A DNA stretch of 64,000 nucleotides, taken from the NCBI RefSeq assembly GCF_014898055.3, contig NW_023601433.1, forward strand, positions 17,532,141-17,596,140. Reading direction: 5' to 3'. Below the pieces are notes generated by a model that saw only the letters and a list, made by a program, of their open reading frames with translations, ran no database searches and was not told where the DNA came from. A program made the translations under genes and the position numbers. The stretch comes from Talpa occidentalis. Lineage: Eukaryota > Chordata > Mammalia > Eulipotyphla > Talpidae. Shown piece after piece: positions 57,170 through 64,000 of this stretch (its first letter is position 1; every line of letters starts with the position of its first letter).

Positions 57170-58490
57170 AATTAAAATAGTAATAAACTTGTCCCCCCAA
57201 ATTTTTCAGAAGCTTAATATTTGTTCATTCCTTTATCCAAATAATCCTAACTTTTTAACATTATTTTGCAGTTCTAGTGGGTATTATCCAAAATTGTGAC
57301 CTATTCTTTCCACTATGTCCCAAGTCTCCACACAAACTTGACTTTTGATTTTAAAATACAAACGCTGAATGCTTTTGTCTAATTTCTCTTGATCAATTTC
57401 CATAGGGATTTCCCATATTTCAAACATGTCTGGCTTAATGAATTTTGTCTTATCGTGACTACAGTCTGTTTTGGTGTCAGATTCACTCCACTTTTGAGGA
57501 CTTTGTTGTTCTTTTTGGGCATCAGACCCTTTCTGTGTCTGGAGTGTTGACTGAGGACACAAATCACTGGCCTGAGCAGACCCACAATACCCACATGGTA
57601 TAAAGCAGATTAAACATTGAAAACCACTCCTATCTCCTTTGATCAATGAAGCAATGGTAGCCTAATATTTTAAAGCATATTTTTATTATCTTTAAATGAA
57701 CTTAAAATAATACATACCACCTTGAGAGAAGACCTCCCCAACCCCAACCCCATCCCAAGGTCAATGGCAAGAGGACTTCATGATTTTGTTTTGGTGATGA
57801 GGTCATTGGTCGTGCCATGTTTTCACAATTTATCAAGAAACTAATCGGCCTGGAAATAGTTTCACCCAGGAAGATTGCAGTGTCTGCTTGGAGTCTGAAT
57901 AGCTCCAAAACCTTTCAAGGTCATAGCATCTATACTATTTATCACAAGAAATGGGTGAACTGATTTTAAGTAAGATAAAGTCACACATGTACAACAATTT
58001 AATTTCTCCACTTATAGTTTTTAAAAGTCTATGCCCAGCATTTTGGCAACTAAAAGACGGTTGTAGGTAATGTGACACCCCCTCTTCTGATGGGGATATG
58101 TGCTTTTGTGTGCTCATTAAGTAGGAGCCTGACTCTTGTCAACAGAGGATGCAGGGGATAGCCCTGGGGCATGGGTGGGTGGGAGTACTAGGTCTTAGCA
58201 ATAACATGGGGCCCCAAATAATGCCCCTAGACAGAGTCCATCCCACATATAAAAAGAAAACTGAAAGCAGATAGCAAGTGTGTCTCTCTGGTTATCTCAT
58301 TGTTTTGATTTATTCAAACTTTAATCCCAAGTGGGTGACCAACCATCTCAATTTTCCCAGGTCTAAGGCACGATCCTGGGCATACCCTGGCACCTCTGGG
58401 CATCCTAAGTCAGATACACAAGAATAAGATCTGACCAAGAATGGGCTCATCCCTTGGAAAACTTATCTGAGTTCATGATTTCAAAAGTAA
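57170..58490. other. Unique sequence with an antisense open frame
   Basis: The minus-strand frame 57284-57661 (stop upstream at 57662-57664, TTG rather than ATG as first start) has 126 sense codons with ordinary composition and a Cys-rich N-terminal part, ending '...DIVERIGHNFG'. I recognise no family. An AG directly upstream could be a weak splice acceptor, but it lacks a pyrimidine tract. Could be a decayed retrocopy or chance. Confidence 0.25.
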
Positions 58491-58495
58491 TCATT

Positions 58496-58779
58496 GGGCG
58501 TCCCTGGTGGTGCAAGGGCTTAAGACGCAACCTATGAAGCTGTCCACAGCCACTGCAAGACAAGTTTGATTCCCAGTCGGCCAGGTTGCTGCCCACATGG
58601 CGCAGCAGACCTCTCCTGACTCGCCTGCTGCTCCCCTCAGCAGTGTATTTCAGTCGATCTGCATGTTCTGTTCCCCACTCTGTCTCTGGTGAATCTTCTT
58701 ACCCCTCCCCCACACACACACATACTTCTGGCCTGTACCCCAGTTCTTGTATGCATAAATAAATAAATCTTTAAAAAAA
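58496..58779 (+). repeat. tRNA-derived SINE, subfamily A, full length
   Basis: Head 'gggcgtccctggtggtgcaa', tail 'tgtatgcataaataaataaa'. Weak target duplications 'aaaagtaatcatt' and 'aaaagtaaccatc'. A short CA run is inserted in the body at 58706-58725. Confidence 0.88.
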
Positions 58780-58792
58780 AAAAGTAACCATC

Positions 58793-60550
58793 TCTACTCA
58801 TGGCTTATAAGCCAGGCTCTTAGCAACAAGAGCTCAGATAGTAAACTGGTCTGCACTTCCTTGACCTCCTTCTGCCTTTTTAAATTATAGCCAAAGTGAA
58901 AAAATACCACTCCCCCAACTTAATTCTAATGGTAACCAGAACTGATCAAACCCTTCAAAGGACAACAATTAAAACTAAAGGAATGAGCAAACCCTTAGGC
59001 TGGGTTTGAAAGGCAAGAGGAGCAAACATTCCCAGTCATTACCTGGACAATCTCCCTTAAAGTGCGACTTTGGGCTATTTTACCACAGGTGGCTTAAGAT
59101 GAGAAAAATATTAATACTGGTGGCATCTGACTTTCAGTACACTGAATTTCTTTCTATTTTGGTATTTTGATATGCCCAGTCCTGTTGGGTTATCTCCTAT
59201 TTTCAATAAAATATGAAATTACTCCTCTAGATCCTATTGCTTCAGTATTTTAAAAGCTAACTATTAGAACTTACTGACTGCTTGTGTAAACTGCTCTTTT
59301 TTATTAGAAGGGAAATACCTCAGTGCTCAAAGTGGCAAAGCTCCAAATCTTGTTTGCGGCCACCATTATGGGAACAGGGTCCTATCACCCAGGGAGTCCG
59401 TCCCAGAAGGAAACTTACAGTTGCCCACATTTCTCTTTGATATGTTAGTCAGGTCCAACCATAGAGCACTCAACTGATCTTCAGAATATTCTAGCAATTC
59501 AGAGTCTCTGACTTAGAAACCAATATGGAGAGAAAAGCAGCCGTGTGAGCAAAGGAGAGGGGAGAAAATTCTGAATTTCCACCTACTAACAATGTTTATC
59601 TCATGACAACACATTCCCCTTGGAGGCCCGCAGCTGGGTGGTGACTGGAGATGACAAGTCAGGGCAACTGGAAACACTAGAGCTTGCCATGAGGAACATG
59701 GAAAATTCTGCACTTCAGAAGAGGACTAAATGGGGATCGTTTCTGAGGAAAAAAACCTAGGAGGAGCCCGACGTGCTGAGATCCCTGTGCCCTGTGCCAC
59801 TATTATGAAAGACTTGACTAGCGTAAAAAGAGAAGCTGAGCTGGAGAAGGATCAGACATTGAAAGCGGCCCCCCAGCCCAGCGCCTGCATTCTGAACGCT
59901 GCTTTCAGAACTATCAAAGCACCCATCAAAGAAAACTGTACTTACAGTGTTGAATAAGGGGAAAGGGTCATGACTTCGTGGTTTGGGCTTTTTATATTTT
60001 CCAATTCTTCAACTCCCCCCAAATGATAGGCACTCCCAGGGTATGAGTATAAATGAATGCTGTCCCCCCACAGGCTGCGCCCCACAAGGGGAGGGGGCAT
60101 CCACCCAGAGAGGCCTCTGTCTGGTGTAGGAGCTAATTAGGACACATGGTCCTCAACACTTCTGTGGTGTGGGTTGGCCTGTGCATGGATTTTCCATTCG
60201 ATCTTTCATTTTTTTTCTCTTCACATTTTCCACGCTGCACTAAAATTACGCTCCAGAAAAGCGTTTATCTTTCCTATTGCCATTTCACAGCCTGTCCCCA
60301 TTAGAGGATTTTCAGGAAGGACTAGCTGGTACCTGTAAAAATACCCACTGACTTTTATAAGTGGAACATCACAAGAAAGTCCTATTTTCTTTTCTCCTCC
60401 TGTCCCTTGCCTGCTACCCACTCAACTCATAAATTGAGTAAAAGGATTTCAACATTTTTTAGCTTTTTCCTCATTTGTTTCTTGTACCTTTTTTTCTGGT
60501 AGGGGAACATTTCAGGAAGTTTTGTTTCTAATACCTGGAGCTGACTTTCA
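58793..60550. other. Unique sequence, no gene seen
   Basis: No repeat family safely assigned. Plus-strand frame 59730-59957 shows no domain. Low-CpG background. Confidence 0.35.
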
Positions 60551-60563
60551 AAAATAGAGGAGA

Positions 60564-60810
60564 GGGCCTCCCTGGTGGCACAGGGGCTAAAGACAGCACT
60601 ATCAAGCTATTGCCAGCCACTGCAGCATGAGTTTGATCCCCGGCTGGCCAGAGGGCAACATACCTGCTGCCGCAGACCTCCCCTGTCTCACCTGCTGCTC
60701 CCCTCGGCAGTGTATTTCAGTAGATCTGCCTGTTCTGTTCCCCACTTTCTCTGGTGAATCCTCTCATCCTCTGCACCTCTGGCTTACACCACAGTTCTTA
60801 TATGCATAAA
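60564..60810 (+). repeat. tRNA-derived SINE, subfamily A
   Basis: Head 'gggcctccctggtggcacag', body 'ctgctcccctcggcagtgta', short tail 'tatatgcataaaaaaataga'. Flanks 'aaaatagaggaga' and 'aaaatagatgagga' are an imperfect target duplication. Confidence 0.87.
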
Positions 60811-60884
60811 AAAATAGATGAGGAAACTCACAGTGAGAATTCACAGCTTATCTTGTATGATAACATCAGCATGTGCAGATGCCT

Positions 60885-61073
60885 GAGTCTCGGTGTGTAC
60901 ATGTACATTCACATGCCTGTGTGTGCATGATGCATATGCGTGTGTCTGTCTGAGCTTGTGTGTGCACATGCATATACATGCACAAGCCTGAATGAGCATG
61001 CATACATGTGTGTGCATATGTCTGAGCTTGTGTGTGTGCACATGCATGTGCACATACCTGAGTGTGTGTCCAG

Positions 61074-61100
<27 letters not shown>
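60885..61100 (+). repeat. Degenerate TG/CATG tract ending in (TG)n
   Basis: About 215 bp of interrupted (TG)n with recurrent 'gtgtgcatg' and 'gcacatgcat' units, finishing with a pure (TG) run at 61076-61097. Alternating purine-pyrimidine sequence favours Z-DNA. The 128-codon open frame opposite is due to the repeat. Confidence 0.85.
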
Positions 61101-61104
<4 letters not shown>

Positions 61105-61359
61105 GCTCCAGAGATTACGTATCAGAGTCTTTTTTGTTTTGTTTTGTGTAGATAAATATATCAAAGAACTATTTCCTACCAAGCTTTCTTTTTGCTTTTT
61201 TTTAATTATAAAAAGCATTAAATTCATGATGGAATATTGGAAAATATCAAAACAAAAAATTCAGTGTACTAAAAGTCAGACACCACCAATATTAATATTT
61301 TAGCATATTTTCCATTATTCTGCTTTGTCAAGTTATTTTTTATACACTGTTTTAAGTTT

Positions 61360-61600
61360 CTGTAGAGGCTCATCAACTCACTTCAAATGCTCTGCTCCCC
61401 GACACGCCTTTCCTAAGCCTCTTCTGGCCCCAGAGTTGGCTCCCCCTCAAGACCACAGCCAACACATCAAGGGGTACTTATTCTCAGTGGACACATTTGA
61501 GCCACTCAGTAGATGAGAGCTCCTGCTGGGCAGAGCTTTCTTTGGTTCTTCTTAGTTCCTCTAGGACCTAGCACGAAGCAATAAATTCAACAATCAAGGC
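61360..61600 (+). repeat. L2 LINE 3' end
   Basis: 'cacttcaaatgctctgctcc', 'cctttcctaagcctcttctg' and 'aggacctagcacgaagcaat' then 'aaattcaacaatca' fit the last ~250 bp of L2. Confidence 0.5.
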
Positions 61601-61759
61601 AAACATTAACTTGCACCATCTCGGTGCTGGAGCAGTTAGCAGAGGCCGAATATGCCTCAGTGATCTGAGCAGACAAGGAGGGGAGCTCGACAGGGTTGTG
61701 TATGATACAGAAGGCAGGGACATGGTGGGAGGAGAAAGGTTTAAAGAAATCCCAGATGA

Positions 61760-62215
61760 CTAGATCAAGAAGATGTGGCATATGCACCCAATGGAATATT
61801 ACTCAGCAATCAAAAAAGATAAACTCATGCCATTTGCAGCAATGTGGATGGAGCTAGAATGAATTATGCTCAGTGAAATATGTCAGAAAGAAAAAGAAAA
61901 ATATCAGATGGTTTCACTTATAGGATAATTATAGAGGAACCAAATAAGACATCAGCATAAAAAAAATAACAACACAAAACAAAAACAGACAATTATAAAC
62001 CAGAGACATCCTGCAGGGGAGGAGGCGGGAGAGGGATCAGAGGGAGGGAGGGAGGAGCACAGGGGACTGAGGTGATGGTGCACGGGTGCCTTGGGGAAGG
62101 AAACTCTATGGGGACTACACCTGAGGGGGTGGGGAGAAACAAATACTATTTAAAAATGAACAATGATGTAAAAAATAATTAAGATAAATAAATACAAATA
62201 AATAAAAAATAAAGA
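61760..62215 (+). repeat. 5'-truncated L1 with 3' UTR and A tail
   Basis: Starts in the end of ORF2 ('tcaagaagatgtggcatatg', 'caatggaatattactcagc', 'ggatggagctagaatgaatt') and continues through a G-rich 3' UTR ('ggagggagggaggagcacag', 'ggactacacctgaggg') to an A/T-rich tail near 62160-62215. Same lineage as the antisense 3' ends at 4968 and 23667. Confidence 0.85.
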
Positions 62216-62379
62216 AAGCTCAGAGCCCAATCAAATAGGGCTTGTCATTCTTTGGCTGGATGTTGTGTAGAACAGATCAGACTGCCTTCCCCAGGGGAAG
62301 CAGAGGACTGGTCGTGAAGCTGAGGGTGGCTTTGACTATAAGTGACTATAAGTGAAGATGAGATGGGACTCAGTGGACA

Positions 62380-62900
62380 GATTCCAGGTATGTTTTGGAG
62401 GTGACTACGTAGGAATTTGTGATAAAATAATTTTGAGGGTCAGTGAAAAGAAGAGAAGAGGGGTTGTTCAGGTTTCGGGTGCATGTAGGTGTGACTGACT
62501 GAAATGGAGAATGCAGGGATCTGCAGATTGAAGTGGCAGGAGTGTAGAGTTCATTCTGGGACATAGCGAATTTGAGATGCTTATGACACAGAGGCATGGG
62601 GACGTGGAGGAGGCAGTGCATGCCAGATTCTGGAGTTCAGACAAGCCTTCTAAGCTGAGGCTCACAATTCAGGAATCAACAGAGAATAAATGTTATTTCA
62701 AGTCATGGGTCAAGTTGAGACCACCCACAGAGTGTGACCAGGACATAGGGCATAGACAGACTGGCTAGAGGGAGAAGTTGGCTAGATAGTGAGGGGACTG
62801 AGGAAGAGAAGAAATTCCAGAGAAGGGACTCTGCAAAGAGAAGGGCCTAATGAGGCCAGAAAGCTGCACCCTGGGTGTGGAGTGGAGGCTACAGGTTCCC
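62380..62900 (-). repeat. L2 LINE fragment, antisense (a)
   Basis: 'cattctgggacatagcgaat', 'ttgagatgcttatgacacag' and 'agattctggagttcag' are reversed L2 ORF2 sequence just downstream of the RT core. The right end is unclear. Confidence 0.5.
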
Positions 62901-62971
62901 TCGGTTGGAGCTGCTGCAGTACAGCCTCCAAGGGCAGCAAAGTGCCCAGGAGAGGGGAGGAGGGAAGAGAG

Positions 62972-63018
62972 CACACACACACACACACACACACATCACA
63001 CACACACACGCACACACA
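62972..63018 (+). repeat. (CA)n microsatellite
   Basis: Interrupted 'acacac' run of about 46 bp with a 'tcacac' break. Confidence 0.9.
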
Positions 63019-63539
63019 ACTCTTCCACAAACTTTGGCATAAAATGCAGAGAAATGGAAGGGCAGCTGAAATCCCTAAAGGACCCAGAACACTAATCATG
63101 TTTGCCTGCTGGTGGAAGGAATAATCTAGAAGAAAGAGGAACTGACAGGGTTGGAGGCAGAGGCAAGAGTAAAAGCAGAAGCCTTTGAGAAGGTGAAGGG
63201 ATAACAGAACAGAGTGAAGGAGTCAACCATTGACACTGCAGCTGCAGGCAGGAGGAGACAAGGTAGCTGAGTTCTAGATCTGGTGGGAAGTTGAGAGAAT
63301 TCCCACTCCTTACAGAAGTAAGGTGAGGCCACCTTCACTGAGAGTAAAGAGGGAGTGAGATCAAGCATTCTTGGGAGCCCAAAGGATCAACCCAGCCCAG
63401 GTTGGGGGCACAGGAACTCTGCAGGGAAGGAGAGGTGGGATTTGGCCCAGCAGGGCAGGGCAGGGAGGTGTGTATCCCTATCTGAGACAGGCAGGCCACG
63501 GAGGGACTGAGGCTGAGCACATGCAGGATGGCCTTACCA

Positions 63540-63760
63540 TGCACTGACAGGTGATGAGCTTCATGCTTACCTCATAGAGAGGTAAGTAAGGACCTGGGAT
63601 GCCATTGTAAGTAATTTTGGCTTTATCCTGAAGGTGATGAGGGAGATTCTGGAGGGTGTTGAGCAAGGAAGTGACATCATCAGACTAGAATCCTAGAGAA
63701 GATTCTAGATGGGGGAAGGGGTCTGGAATTTTGGGTCCAGAGACAGACATGACTGTCAAT
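63540..63760 (-). repeat. L2 LINE fragment, antisense (b)
   Basis: 'ttttggctttatcctgaagg', 'gagggtgttgagcaaggaag' and 'gacatcatcagactagaatc' match an L2 region normally 3' of fragment (a). On this strand it should lie to the left of (a), so two insertions or a rearrangement are needed. Confidence 0.5.
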
Positions 63761-64000
63761 ATGAAATAAACAGTGGTGGTGATGGACAGAAGTGGGCAGA
63801 TATAAGAAATAAAATACTTGGGAGAAGTAGCCACCAGAATTTGAATCAAAAACATGCCTACTTACAATTAAAAAAAAAATAATTCTTGAATTTAAAATGC
63901 TTTTGGGTATAATATCAAATGTATTAAACTTAGTGTCCCCTCTTAAATTTGACAGTAAAGCAGTCATCTCTTTATTAATGGCCACCCTGAGTAGTGTCTA
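63761..64000. other. Unclassified end of window
   Basis: AT-rich, with a poly-A near 63870. No gene recognised. Confidence 0.3.

Noticed and set aside
60841..61227. 128-codon His/Thr-rich minus-strand frame
   Set aside because: It is a translation of the TG/CA repeat tract.
1..64000. CRISPR arrays, operons, bacterial promoters, rRNA genes, mitochondrial insertions
   Set aside because: None were seen. The DNA is mammalian nuclear sequence by its MIR, L2, L1, MaLR and SINE content.

Overview
This window is nuclear genomic DNA of a placental mammal. I find no protein-coding gene or functional RNA gene in it. It is AT-rich and CpG-poor, and it is filled with layered retrotransposon insertions: MIR and L2 fossils, old and younger L1 pieces, MaLR-type and other retroviral LTRs, hAT and Tigger-like DNA transposon remnants, and about 22 copies of one tRNA-derived SINE. 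The longest open frames (about 120-166 codons) lie in GC-rich, CA/TG-repeat or SINE sequence, or are unsupported by splice sites or recognisable domains. I read the region as intergenic or deep intronic; the sequence alone cannot say which.

The best clue to the organism is the SINE. Its tRNA-like head has a box A near TGGCGCAGCGG and a box B GGTTCGATCCC. A fixed body carries the motif CTGCTCCCCTCAGCAGTG, and the tail is (TAAA)n-CTT. It is not Alu/B1/B2, the camelid, pig, horse or carnivore tRNA SINE, nor the bat VES type. From memory it fits the Rhin-1 type of horseshoe and leaf-nosed bats best. That is an inference (about 60 percent) and could not be checked here. Two subfamilies coexist: A (head ...GGTTAAGCACAGC, tail TGTATGCATAAATAAATC) and B (head ...GGTTGAGCGCTGGG, tail TGTATAAATAAATC).

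Layout. 1-9.7 kb is dense in repeats: MIR, L2, an old L1 split by a MaLR LTR, an antisense L1 split by a 596-bp solo LTR with a 4-bp target duplication, and seven SINEs. 9.7-22.5 kb is mostly unique sequence with a Tigger-like remnant and a 371-bp solo LTR at 19.3 kb. 22.5-24 kb holds an L1 5' end (with a YY1-like site), a SINE foldback pair, and a short antisense L1 with perfect target duplications. 24-31 kb is mostly unique, with hAT remnants and a head-only SINE. 31-41 kb carries SINEs, MIRs, a 140-bp local duplication and an 854-bp ERVK-like solo LTR. 41-49 kb has L1 pieces and the only CpG-rich patch in the window (about 42.85-43.11 kb). 49-64 kb has a 204-bp direct duplication flanking a MaLR LTR, a long L2 with reverse-transcriptase similarity, more SINEs, a degenerate TG tract and antisense L2 fragments.

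Most rewarding for follow-up: the head-only SINE variant, the tail-to-tail SINE hairpin, the SINE with a triple target-site copy and an 11-bp tandem array, the two local duplications, and the orphan CpG island. I did not find evidence of a new biological system with interacting genes. Repeat family names are from memory of consensus sequences; boundaries without target-site duplications are approximate.
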